Source of the DNA: a bacterium
Lineage (GTDB): Bacteria > Bacillota_I > Bacilli_A > RFN20 > CAG-826
Direction: 5' to 3'
Assembly (NCBI GenBank): GCA_019421105.1
Contig: JAHZFY010000038.1
Span: 3,616-11,199 of the forward strand
Length of the DNA stretch: 7,584 nucleotides
The stretch's first letter is position 1. Each line of letters begins with the position of its first letter. Shown here one piece after another: positions 1 to 6,176 of the stretch. The position numbers were made by a program, and so were the translations under genes. The notes beneath the pieces are model-generated. The model was not told where the DNA came from. It did not search any database and saw nothing but the letters and a program-made list of their open reading frames with translations.

Positions 1-2105
1 TACCTGCTTTAAATTTAATCAATGGGTTTTATAATGTTTTTTCAAATAAACAAAACACTCTTAATGTTAACATTAATTTGGATAAGAAAACGGATGCCGG
101 TTTTGTTAACGCAATCAATTTAAATGGTGATTTATCTTATGATTTAAATGATAATAATGTCTCTTTTGACTTTGCGATTAAAGAAAATGAAAGAACCCAC
201 AATTTAGGCTTATATTTAAAAGAGGAAACATTATTTATCAATCAAGCTAACGTAAATAAAATATCTATACAAAATCAAACTATTTCAAGCTTAGTTGGTT
301 ACTTTGTTAACCAAATTAATGACGAAACATTTAAACAATTTTTAGATAAGATGTCTACAGGCATGAGCAATGTCGACATCGCAAATATCATTTCTAATTT
401 AGAAAATTTGAACAATTGGATTGTCGGAATCGATGTTTTAGATGATAAAGTTGCTGTTTATTTTGACTTATCATGTTTCAATATCAATGTTGGAAAATTC
501 TGTATTTATGCCAATATGAATGAAGACACATTACTTGGCATTCATATTGATAATTTAATTTTTGCTAACTATTCAATCGATGTAGATATTGATGTTAAGG
601 ATTACAATTTAGTTGTTCCTAACTCTAGTGAATATGTCGCAATGGATCCTGCGATGAATTTGATTCCAACTATTGCAAACTTAGTCAATCAAAAACAATT
701 TAGATTTGAATTCTCTGGTTTGGTAGATTCTATGCAAGCCGGTGTTAAAGATGTCACTATCAATGGTGGATTCCAATTCGATTTAACTGATAAATTTGGT
801 TATGGTAATGTAAGCATTGTTGATCGTGATACATATGTTCATAATATTAAAGCTGATTTTAGAAGCGATAGAAATTTATTAGTTTCATATAACGATAAAT
901 TAAATGGAAAAATGAGTGGTTCTTCTATTGATGAATTAAGCGCCATGATACAAGACATCATTCAAAGAAAAGATGAGCATTTTATGGAATTATTCGGTGA
1001 TATTTTACAAAAACTCAACGAAACTCCATTATTTAAAGCATTAAATGGCGATATTGGTTTATTATTTGCAACTGAAACATTTAGCAATATTGCAGTTAGT
1101 GAAACAAAAATTGAAATGGATTTAAGTGGTGCTTTAGTTGGTTTGGGTACCGTAATGCACTTAGTTATCAATTATGATGAAAACAATCTTTATGGATTAG
1201 AAATTACAAATATTCAAATGAATCAAGATGTCATCTCATTTAAAGTTGATTTAAAGGCCTTTGATAATTCTTTAGAATCTACAAGATTAGATCCAATGGC
1301 AACTTATTTTGACTTCTCTGATTTAAAATTATTATTAGCATTAGGAATGAACACAGCTATTTATGATGATTATCATTTCAATGGCAAAGTTAATATTAAT
1401 TTATTAGGTATCTTAAATATTGACGTACCTTTAGATATTAGAGTTAAAAACAATAAAGGCAATGTTTCATTAGCGTTAGAAATGTCTAATATTCCAACTG
1501 TCATCTTTGTTAATAAAAACCCTGATTACAATATCACTAATTCAAGAAGAGCAAGTATTTACTATCAAGATGGATTAGTTTATGTATCTAGAGTGGATAG
1601 AGTAAAACATGGTATTTTCCCTATTAAAACTTATGATGTTGAATATTCAAGTGTTTGTACATTAGATTATTTCATGGATAACATCTTATATTATTTATGT
1701 GAAGTTGTGGTTGGATTAAATAGCAACATCATGGACCAAATCAATGGTTCTATTACTGGAAGCAATCCAAATAATGAACCAATTAGATATGAAGAAATTT
1801 TAAAAGATTTCTATTATAACAAAACAAATTCATATTTCTTCGTCGATATCAATTTAGCAGAACTTGCTAAAAACCCTGATTTAAATGAATTTACGGTCAA
1901 AGTCAGCGTTGATCCAAATAAACAAACTCTTTCTAACTTAGATATTTACTTAGGTGTCAATGTTGGTGTCAGCATTAAATTGAAGGCTAATTTGAATTTG
2001 ATTGATCTTGGCAGTGTTGTAGATTTGACCAAGATGGATTCATACATTCAAAAACATATCAACGATGAACAAAACATCGTTAAAAAAGTTGAGACTAGAA
2101 TATAA
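1..2105 (+). CDS. Large beta-rich tandem-repeat protein, 3' part only (5' end outside window)
   Basis: I do not recognise a named family. The frame is open to the left edge, about 25 codons before the first possible start (TTG at 78). Those upstream residues (beginning PALNLINGFYNVF) match an internal segment (PAMNLIPTIANLV, near 645-683), so they are coding and the TTG is not the start. About 700 residues are visible, in three diverged copies of a roughly 210-residue unit: about 114-752, 753-1370 and 1371-2105. Each copy begins with paired strands around an N-G turn (LNGDLSYDL, INGGFQFDL, FNGKVNINL), continues with an amphipathic helical stretch, and ends in strands of the type LLGIHIDNL / LYGLEITNI / LSNLDIYLG. 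There is no transmembrane segment, LPXTG motif or catalytic motif, so any membrane anchor or signal peptide would lie upstream. The strand-rich repeats recall LolA/LppX-like half-barrel lipoproteins, but that is a weak guess. An extracytoplasmic location is inferred. The stop codon TAA is followed at once by a terminator. Confidence 0.85.
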   Translation, partial: PALNLINGFYNVFSNKQNTLNVNINLDKKTDAGFVNAINLNGDLSYDLNDNNVSFDFAIKENERTHNLGLYLKEETLFINQANVNKISIQNQTISSLVGYFVNQINDETFKQFLDKMSTGMSNVDIANIISNLENLNNWIVGIDVLDDKVAVYFDLSCFNINVGKFCIYANMNEDTLLGIHIDNLIFANYSIDVDIDVKDYNLVVPNSSEYVAMDPAMNLIPTIANLVNQKQFRFEFSGLVDSMQAGVKDVTINGGFQFDLTDKFGYGNVSIVDRDTYVHNIKADFRSDRNLLVSYNDKLNGKMSGSSIDELSAMIQDIIQRKDEHFMELFGDILQKLNETPLFKALNGDIGLLFATETFSNIAVSETKIEMDLSGALVGLGTVMHLVINYDENNLYGLEITNIQMNQDVISFKVDLKAFDNSLESTRLDPMATYFDFSDLKLLLALGMNTAIYDDYHFNGKVNINLLGILNIDVPLDIRVKNNKGNVSLALEMSNIPTVIFVNKNPDYNITNSRRASIYYQDGLVYVSRVDRVKHGIFPIKTYDVEYSSVCTLDYFMDNILYYLCEVVVGLNSNIMDQINGSITGSNPNNEPIRYEEILKDFYYNKTNSYFFVDINLAELAKNPDLNEFTVKVSVDPNKQTLSNLDIYLGVNVGVSIKLKANLNLIDLGSVVDLTKMDSYIQKHINDEQNIVKKVETRI
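114..2102 (+). repeat. Three protein-level repeats of about 210 codons inside the large protein
   Basis: Copy boundaries set by the N-G strand turn are about 114, 753 and 1371. Anchor segments line up across copies: DLSCFNINVGKF, DLSGALVGLGTV and DINLAELAKNP before the last strand pair, and TLLGIHIDNL, LYGLEITNIQ and TLSNLDIYLG within it. The third copy carries an insertion of about 25-40 residues, including NPNNEPIRYEEIL. Divergence is high, so the duplications are old and visible only in protein. Confidence 0.65.
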
Positions 2106-2116
2106 AATAACTTTTT

Positions 2117-2141
2117 AAGGATTGCTTGCAATCCTTTTTTT
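2117..2141 (+). terminator. Rho-independent terminator of the repeat-protein gene
   Basis: A perfect 8-bp stem, AAGGATTG (2117-2124) and CAATCCTT (2129-2136), has the loop CTTG and runs into a T tract at 2135-2141. It begins 12 nt after the TAA. It separates the large repeat protein from the acyltransferase operon. Confidence 0.9.
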
Positions 2142-2176
2142 ATATTTATATTATTCTATATTTTTAACTTTTATTA

Positions 2177-2188
2177 TATACTAATAAT
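2177..2188 (+). promoter_or_regulatory. Candidate -10 element for the acyltransferase operon, placed for a leaderless mRNA
   Basis: TATACT (2177-2182) ends 6 nt before the ATG at 2189, which puts the expected first transcribed base on the A of the start codon. There is no Shine-Dalgarno-like purine run in the preceding 40 nt, which are almost pure A/T. No good -35 is visible at the right distance (TTCTAT at 2154-2159 is a poor match). In such AT-rich DNA a -10 match alone is weak evidence. Confidence 0.4.
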
Positions 2189-3073
2189 ATGAGTGAACTA
2201 GTGGAATTAAGTGTAAAACCGGAGCGTAAAAAAAGTGTATTTGATAAAAGAATTGCTCTGATTGACTTTTTAAGAGGAGCTTGTTTATTTTTGGTGTTTT
2301 TTGATCATCTAATGTTTGATTTTAGAGATTATTTACCTCAAATCTTGGAATTGGCAGGATATGATTCAGGGTTCTGGTTAACTTTCGTAAAAGAATTTGT
2401 TCCTTATTATTTTGCTAGTTATACAAGGTTATTTGTAAGAGAAATTGCTTTGATGATGTTTGTGTTATTGAGCGGTATATCTTGTGCTTTTTCAAAAAGC
2501 AATGCAAAAAGAGCCATTAAAATGCTCATGTTTGCGGTTGCTTTAGCATTTGGTAGTAATTTAATAACAGTTTGGCTTAGACAATTTCCAAAAGATAATC
2601 CGTTTTTACCTGGCAACGCAACTTTGGTTATGAATTATAATGTCATTGCCGTTATTACTAGTTGTGTTTGCTTATATGCTTGTGTTGAAAAATGGTCCTT
2701 AAAAAGAATAGCCATGCTGACTATTTTTTTAACAGTTATTTCTTTATTAGTTTTATCTCCGTTATATTTAGAATTAAAAGATGAAATGTTTTTGTTTTAT
2801 CCATTTTTTAATCCAGGTGACATAACTATTAATGGAAAGCCTTATTATCAATCAGATTATATGCCTTTATTTCCATATATTATTGGATTCTTTTTAGGAG
2901 TAATCATTGCAAAAACTTATTATAAAAATCCAAGTGAACATTTAGACCATAATTATAGATGGATGAAACCAGTTTGTTTTATTGGAAGACACTCGTTGAT
3001 ATTTTATTTAGCTCATCAATTTGTTTTTGTTGGAATCTTTGTTTTGATAATCATGATTCTAGGAGCGGTTTAA
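2189..3073 (+). CDS. Multi-pass membrane acyltransferase, HGSNAT catalytic-domain (DUF1624) type
   Basis: This 294-residue protein probably moves an acetyl or other acyl group from a cytoplasmic CoA donor across the membrane to a sugar or other envelope acceptor, as known for heparan-alpha-glucosaminide N-acetyltransferase relatives. The family mark is at the N-terminus: R21-IALIDFLRG (21-30), then a first membrane helix ending in FFDHLMFD, which keeps a His (40) and an Asp (44) where relatives have H and D. Hydrophobic segments fall near 31-44, 84-100, 110-130, 150-165, 172-192, 226-242 and 270-292, suggesting about seven or eight passes. The C-terminal FIGRHSLIFYLAHQF (264-278) is the usual closing G-R-x-S-L-x-x-Y-L-x-H signature. 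Length is normal for bacterial members. ATG 2189 is kept because the family motif follows 20 residues later, although no ribosome binding site precedes it. The donor and acceptor cannot be read from sequence. It is co-transcribed with the ligase-like gene 5 nt downstream. Confidence 0.85.
   Translation: MSELVELSVKPERKKSVFDKRIALIDFLRGACLFLVFFDHLMFDFRDYLPQILELAGYDSGFWLTFVKEFVPYYFASYTRLFVREIALMMFVLLSGISCAFSKSNAKRAIKMLMFAVALAFGSNLITVWLRQFPKDNPFLPGNATLVMNYNVIAVITSCVCLYACVEKWSLKRIAMLTIFLTVISLLVLSPLYLELKDEMFLFYPFFNPGDITINGKPYYQSDYMPLFPYIIGFFLGVIIAKTYYKNPSEHLDHNYRWMKPVCFIGRHSLIFYLAHQFVFVGIFVLIIMILGAV
3061..3065 (+). promoter_or_regulatory. Ribosome binding site of the ligase-like gene, inside the end of the acyltransferase gene
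   Basis: AGGAG lies in the last codons of the upstream gene, 13 nt before the ATG at 3079. This is slightly long spacing but the only purine run available. With 5 nt between the TAA and the ATG, translational coupling is likely. Confidence 0.5.
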
Positions 3074-3078
3074 TTTAA

Positions 3079-4491
3079 ATGAGTTTATATTTAATTTTTA
3101 AAAATATTGCAATTCATAATAAAAATAAACCTGCGATTGTTTTTAAAAATAAGAATTATTCATATCTTGATTTATTAAACTTAATTGATAATTTAGAAAA
3201 TAATTTAACTTATCAACTTCATATTCATAAACATAATGTAATAAGCGTTTATTTAAATGATTCTTTTTATTCTATTGCTTTGGTATATGCTTTAAATAAA
3301 ATCGGGGCAATTATACATCTAATTGATATAAACCTAAGTGTCGAAGAAGCGATATTTTTTGCAAGAAAAGTAAATTCAAGATTCTTATTTATGGAAGAAG
3401 ATTTGTTTTATAAAAACAACAAATCCCTTTTTAATGATTTAAACATTATTGTGCCTATCCACTCAGATTATTTAATAGGTATCAAAAAATATTTTCATGA
3501 TTTTTATATTAAAGCAAGATATTTTAAATGTAAGAAACCAACAATTAATTTTGATATTAAAAAGATGAATGAAAAGGCAAAATATCAAGGTGGATATTCC
3601 ATGAATGACATCGCTTTGATAGGTGGTAATGAAAGATATCTTGAACCACCCCACATATGTTGCTTTTCCAATCATAATATTACTTGTTCATATTCAAATT
3701 TAGACTCTATAATTGCTTTAAAAAGAGAACAAAAAACATTTCTTAATTTTAATGGATTAAAAGTTAGTGATTTTATTAATTTTATTAATTATCCTTTATT
3801 GAGGTTAAATACTATTTACATAAAAGATTCATCAATTAAACGCATTGATAGTTATATTAACAAGAATAAGATTGATTATGTTTTTTCAAAAGAAGTTATT
3901 GAATCTAAATCTAATCTACAATGCTTGTTTTTATATAATTGCTTTGATGAGTTGCCTAATAATATTGACTACGATGTTAAATATTTATTAGGTTGTGTAG
4001 AAACCTTAGGGTGTTTTGCGTATAAAAATATTAATGAAAAAACATTTAAAATAGGGGAAGAATTTGAAGTTAAAAAAGTTTATAAAAATTTATACAATAA
4101 GCTTTTAGATCACAATAATTGTTATTTGTTTTTGAAAAGTCCAGTCAATATGGTCGGGTATTATAAAGATGTTAACGTTAATGATGTTATCTTTAAAGAC
4201 GGTTATTTCAATACGAATTTAAGTGTCATGTTTATTTCAAATGATTCTTTTATCTTGAATAGGGATACTAACTTTGTTAATAACTCCATATATTATGATT
4301 ATCTTAAAGAAGTATTTTTAACTATACCAGGGATAAAAAGTATAGATTTTACAAATGACATCAAAAATAAAACTACAAAAATTAATATAATCTGTCATAG
4401 CCAAAATAAAGACTATATTAAAAACGAAGTAAAAGACTATTTAAAAAGACATTTCAAAAACAAAAATATTATTTATGAAATAAAAGAATAA
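3079..4491 (+). CDS. Degenerate acyl-CoA ligase-like (ANL superfamily) protein, probably not a standard adenylating enzyme
   Basis: The 470 residues follow the order of an AMP-forming acyl-CoA synthetase. N-terminus: KPAIVFKNKNYSYLDLL (17-33) resembles the kPAivfkdksyTYxEL opening, and GAIIHLIDINLS (76-87) matches the GAvvhpIdpxl segment. Middle: DIALI (177-181) is where the P-loop TSGTTGxPKG should follow, but GGNERYLEPPHICC is there instead. GCVETLG (305-311) stands for the GxTE motif and keeps its Glu. PVNMVGYYKD (355-364) matches the mxGYyxd segment. DGYFNTNL (374-381) replaces DGWxxTGDL and lacks the Asp that contacts the AMP ribose. The Arg of the GRxKD hinge is kept as NRD (394-396). 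The chain stops after a shortened C-terminal subdomain, without the PKTxxGK lysine; active members usually run 500-550 residues. The intact long frame in AT-rich DNA argues for selection. It is paired with the membrane acyltransferase. The fold assignment is fairly sure; loss of adenylation is inferred. Confidence 0.75.
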   Translation: MSLYLIFKNIAIHNKNKPAIVFKNKNYSYLDLLNLIDNLENNLTYQLHIHKHNVISVYLNDSFYSIALVYALNKIGAIIHLIDINLSVEEAIFFARKVNSRFLFMEEDLFYKNNKSLFNDLNIIVPIHSDYLIGIKKYFHDFYIKARYFKCKKPTINFDIKKMNEKAKYQGGYSMNDIALIGGNERYLEPPHICCFSNHNITCSYSNLDSIIALKREQKTFLNFNGLKVSDFINFINYPLLRLNTIYIKDSSIKRIDSYINKNKIDYVFSKEVIESKSNLQCLFLYNCFDELPNNIDYDVKYLLGCVETLGCFAYKNINEKTFKIGEEFEVKKVYKNLYNKLLDHNNCYLFLKSPVNMVGYYKDVNVNDVIFKDGYFNTNLSVMFISNDSFILNRDTNFVNNSIYYDYLKEVFLTIPGIKSIDFTNDIKNKTTKINIICHSQNKDYIKNEVKDYLKRHFKNKNIIYEIKE

Positions 4492-5651
4492 TCTATTTTG
4501 ATGATTATATTATATGAACTATCTAAGTCTTTAATTTTTTTGCTAATATTTTCTATTAAATCAATTTCATTGATTTTTTTGCCATGTGGCATTAGTATGT
4601 CAAATAAAATATTTGTATGAGTAGGTCCACTTACCACACGTAAATCATGAATTGTTAATCTTTCATCATATTGTTTTACAATATTTGAAATAGCGACTTT
4701 TAATTTTGGTAAATCTTTGTTTTTTGTATCGACTGGATCCATATGAATCGTTAGATTAATTCCAAATTTCTTTGTCATATCTTTTTCGATATTATCTATT
4801 AAATCGTGCATTTCCATCATATTTGCGTATCCATCTACTTCAACATGAATAGTCATAAAAATATTTGTATGGCCATAAGAATGGCAAACTAAATCATGGA
4901 TGCCTAAAACACCTTCATAATTTAAAATATCATGAATGACATTTTGAACAAATTCGCTATCAGGAGAAAGACCAATCAGTGGTGAAGCTGTTTCTTTAAC
5001 AGAATTGATTCCACTATAAATAATAAATAAGGATATTAATAAAGAAACACTAGGGTCAAGCCACCATAAACCATCAATAAAGTAAGTAATAATAGCGCAT
5101 ATTAAAACACCAGTAGTGCATATTACATCATTAAAGCTATCTTTCATGGACGCTTTTAAGGTTTCTGAATTAATCGCTTTACCTAAACCATAATAAAATA
5201 ATCCTAATAAAACTTTAAAAAGTATTGCTCCAACTAAGATGATGAAAGCATATATATCATATGTAGGAGCAGCCTCATGATTGATTAATTTCATTATAGA
5301 TGTATAACCTAAAACAATGCCGACAGCAATAATGATAAAAGAAACGATCATTCCAGCGATGTATTCAACTCTTTCATGACCATATGGATGCTCTTTATCA
5401 GCAGGTTTTGATGCAATTTTGAATCCAAATAAATTAACAAAACATGAAAATAAATCAGTTAAATTGTTAATAGCGTCAGATATGATTGACATCGATAAAG
5501 AAATAACGCCAATAAACACCTTAAAACCAAACAACAATAAGTTGATGAAAATTCCTCCAATTGAGGCTAAAATACCGTGTTTTTCCCTTACTTTAGGATC
5601 GTTTACATCATTATAATTTTTAATAAAAATTTTTCTTAACAACTTAATCAT
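4473..5651 (-). CDS. Cation diffusion facilitator (CDF) metal exporter with two C-terminal domains
   Basis: The 392-residue inner-membrane antiporter exports divalent metal ions. The N-terminal DPKVREKHGILASIGG (18-33) opening is typical of the long Firmicutes CDF type. Six membrane helices lie at about 30-50, 57-79, 96-120, 132-155, 173-192 and 198-215. The cytoplasmic loop after helix 2 carries HPYGHER (88-94). The transport-site quartet appears to be N62/D66 in helix 2 (NNLTD) and D171/D175 in helix 5 (DSFND), an N-D-D-D set reported for manganese-exporting relatives, whereas zinc members usually have His in one or more positions. Residues 230-308 form the usual dimerising domain with several His (MTIHVEVD, TIHMDP). 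Residues 313-391 are an additional similar domain (LTIHDLRVV, THTNILFDI), making the protein about 90 residues longer than E. coli FieF. ATG 5651 is chosen because the family N-terminus starts right after it; no ribosome binding site is visible. It converges on and overlaps the ligase-like gene. Mn specificity is inference. Confidence 0.93.
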   Translation of the reverse strand: MIKLLRKIFIKNYNDVNDPKVREKHGILASIGGIFINLLLFGFKVFIGVISLSMSIISDAINNLTDLFSCFVNLFGFKIASKPADKEHPYGHERVEYIAGMIVSFIIIAVGIVLGYTSIMKLINHEAAPTYDIYAFIILVGAILFKVLLGLFYYGLGKAINSETLKASMKDSFNDVICTTGVLICAIITYFIDGLWWLDPSVSLLISLFIIYSGINSVKETASPLIGLSPDSEFVQNVIHDILNYEGVLGIHDLVCHSYGHTNIFMTIHVEVDGYANMMEMHDLIDNIEKDMTKKFGINLTIHMDPVDTKNKDLPKLKVAISNIVKQYDERLTIHDLRVVSGPTHTNILFDILMPHGKKINEIDLIENISKKIKDLDSSYNIIIKIDYSFIS

Positions 5652-5658
5652 GCATTGT

Positions 5659-5689
5659 ATTATAACATAACAAAAAATGTTGTTAACAA
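5659..5689 (-). promoter_or_regulatory. Promoter of the CDF gene, apparently giving a near-leaderless mRNA
   Basis: Read on the minus strand, a perfect TATAAT (5664-5659) lies 7 nt before the ATG at 5651, so transcription should begin on or one base before the start codon. A TTGTTA (5689-5684) lies upstream with a 19-nt spacer, longer than ideal. No Shine-Dalgarno sequence is present. A second ATG at 5655 on this strand is out of frame and opens only three codons. Confidence 0.55.
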
Positions 5690-5707
5690 GATTTTAAAAA
5701 TTATAAT
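5680..5707 (+). promoter_or_regulatory. Promoter of the tRNA-Leu gene
   Basis: TTGTTA (5680-5685), a 16-nt spacer and TATAAT (5702-5707) predict a start near 5714, three bases before the mature tRNA. The -35 is one half of the palindrome TTGTTAACAA (5680-5689), whose other half serves the divergent CDF promoter. Confidence 0.7.
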
Positions 5708-5716
5708 TATATATGC

Positions 5717-5801
5717 GCGGTCGTGATGAAACTGGTAGACATGTTAGATTCAGATTCTAATGGGGCAGCTCATGCAGGTTCAAGTCCTGTCGACCGCACC
5801 A
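5717..5801 (+). tRNA. tRNA-Leu, anticodon CAG
   Basis: A complete cloverleaf can be folded by eye. The acceptor stem GCGGTCG/CGACCGC (5717-5723 with 5791-5797) is perfect. The discriminator A5798, expected for leucine, is followed by an encoded CCA at 5799-5801. The 3-bp D stem is ATG/CAT, and its loop contains the GG of TGGTA. The anticodon stem TTAGA/TCTAA (5744-5748 with 5756-5760) holds the loop TTCAGAT with anticodon CAG at 5751-5753, decoding CUG. A long class II variable arm covers 5761-5773. The T stem GCAGG/CCTGT (one G-T pair) holds TTCAAGT. Oddity: the base after the anticodon (position 37) is A, whereas bacterial CUN-reading leucine tRNAs such as those of E. coli and B. subtilis have G there. 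Confidence 0.97.
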
Positions 5802-5813
5802 TTAAGAAAGTAT

Positions 5814-5853
5814 AGGTTTGATACAAATAAAAATTAGTATCAAGCCTTTTTTT
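5814..5853 (+). terminator. Rho-independent terminator after tRNA-Leu
   Basis: An 11-bp stem pairs 5814-5824 (AGGTTTGATAC) with 5837-5847 (GTATCAAGCCT), with one T-G wobble and a 12-nt A-rich loop. A run of seven T follows (5847-5853). It begins 13 nt past the tRNA CCA, so the tRNA is a single-gene transcript. Confidence 0.9.
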
Positions 5854-5914
5854 AAAAATTTAAAATATTTGTAATTTTTACAGGATTATGTTATGGCTCA
5901 TATGAAGCAAAAGC

Positions 5915-6176
5915 ATGCTTATAACTAGAGAAAAATATTTAATTAAAATTAGACCATTTTACGATTTGGATATTATAAAAGTTTTATTGGGGTCTAAAAG
6001 ATCCAGTGAGTCAAAAATTTTAGAATTGATAATTAATGAATTAATAAAAAAATATCATTTTTATGAATTTTGAAGATTTATCATATGAGGATATTGATGA
6101 TTATAAAAAAATAAATAGTATTGTTTTTACATTTACTCTCAAGATCCAACAGCAAAAATATACGAAACGAATATGA
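5915..6176 (+). pseudogene. Remnant of an AAA_14/DUF4143 ATP-binding protein gene, frameshifted and truncated
   Basis: The frame from ATG 5915 reads MLITREKYLIKIRPFYDLD and then IIKVLLGSKRSSES, which matches from memory the start of the AAA_14/DUF4143 family (reKYLxkIrPFyd, IKVitGIRRCGKS). It stops at TGA 6071. The family continuation, IIFMNFEDLSYEDIDDYKK (family IIYINFEdLxYxdI.dYk), is in another frame from about 6054, so a shift or small deletion lies in the A-run near 6045-6053. That frame then loses similarity and ends at TGA 6174-6176. The Walker A is ruined: GIRRxGKS has become GSKRSSES, with the essential Lys now Glu. Only about 65 of roughly 400 residues remain, with no Walker B and no DUF4143 domain. 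No ribosome binding site is visible. A non-functional relic is the best reading; expression of a 52-residue peptide cannot be excluded. Confidence 0.75.

Noticed and set aside
78..80. TTG as start codon of the large repeat protein
   Set aside because: The frame is open through the left edge and the residues before it are homologous to an internal segment of the same protein, so coding continues upstream.
962..1171. Minus-strand open frame inside the repeat-protein gene
   Set aside because: It lies wholly inside a well-supported gene and has no ribosome binding site or recognisable motif. Similar frames at 2419-2616, 3472-3675, 6572-6757 and 7277-7483 (minus) and 5419-5616 (plus) were rejected for the same reason.
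3767..3790. Short direct repeat of GATTTTATTAATTTTATTAAT type
   Set aside because: It encodes the low-complexity DFINFIN stretch inside the ligase-like gene and reflects AT-rich codon use, not a repeat element.
5911..5920. Palindrome AAGCATGCTT as a regulator site
   Set aside because: A single 10-bp palindrome within decayed sequence, with no promoter elements or second copy seen; it is better explained by chance around the relic's ATG.
5894..5929. Short open frame MAHMKQKHAYN upstream of the ATPase relic
   Set aside because: Only 11 codons, with no ribosome binding site at usable spacing and no leader-peptide logic.
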